The notes under the pieces are model-generated. The model made no database searches. It saw only the letters and a program-made list of their open reading frames with translations, and was not told where the DNA came from. A stretch of 23,802 nt of DNA from a virus. The stretch covers positions 1 through 23,802 of IMG/VR virus record IMGVR_UViG_3300008259_000172; one strand, 5' to 3'. Both the position numbers and the translations under genes were made by a program. This document shows positions 23,781 through 23,802 of the stretch, one piece after another. Each line of letters opens with the position of its first letter. Positions within the stretch are counted from its first letter, which is position 1.

Positions 23781-23802
23781 GAAACATCCACCACAATGTC
23801 AC

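Overview
The window is about 23.8 kb of a tailed-phage (or prophage) genome whose virion genes follow the short-tailed P22 plan: terminase, P22-type portal, scaffold, P22-type coat protein, gp4-like and gp10-like head-completion/DNA-stabilisation proteins, three large ejection-type proteins, a tail fibre, then lysis genes. The P22 lineage rests on recognisable coat, portal, gp4 and gp10 sequence patterns and on their order. A Gram-negative host is inferred from this lineage and from a soluble M15-type endolysin with a 2-TM holin. The flavour of the accessory genes (cyanophage-like small virion proteins, Gly-rich fibre, cupin, GT-A glycosyltransferase) suggests an aquatic phage. The species of phage and host cannot be told from the sequence. 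No integrase, replication gene, tRNA, CRISPR array or insertion sequence is visible.

Layout. (1) Positions 1-928, minus strand: the start of a gene cut by the window edge, a 115-aa coiled-coil-type protein, a small exported protein and a four-cysteine zinc-ribbon protein, probably one leftward operon. (2) Positions 929-1028: a short divergent intergenic region. (3) Positions 1029-7358, plus strand: packaging and head genes, closed by a strong hairpin-T terminator at 7377-7407. (4) Positions 7423-12560: an accessory cassette placed between coat and gp4 genes, with a glycosyltransferase-like protein, a small beta-rich protein, a 1054-aa fibre/adhesin with a long polyglycine C-terminus, two proteins of types I associate with cyanophages, and a cupin. 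(5) Positions 12557-15611: gp4-like and gp10-like proteins plus a small protein. (6) Positions 15614-16093: a GNAT acetyltransferase. (7) Positions 16093-20918: three ejection-type proteins. (8) Positions 20921-21661: a tail fibre with a head-binding-like N-terminus and a collar domain. (9) Positions 21663-23602: five consecutive small membrane proteins, one of them a 2-TM holin, then an M15 endolysin. (10) Positions 23607-23780: a convergent minus-strand ORF that contains the late-operon terminator.

The rightward genes are tightly packed, with TAATG or ATGA stop-start overlaps at many junctions, so they look like one translationally coupled late operon, interrupted by the terminator at 7377-7407. 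The most unusual feature is a roughly 65-70 residue beta-rich module. It occurs once inside the gp4-like protein and twice in tandem inside the gp10-like protein, and in the latter it accounts for most of the excess length over P22.
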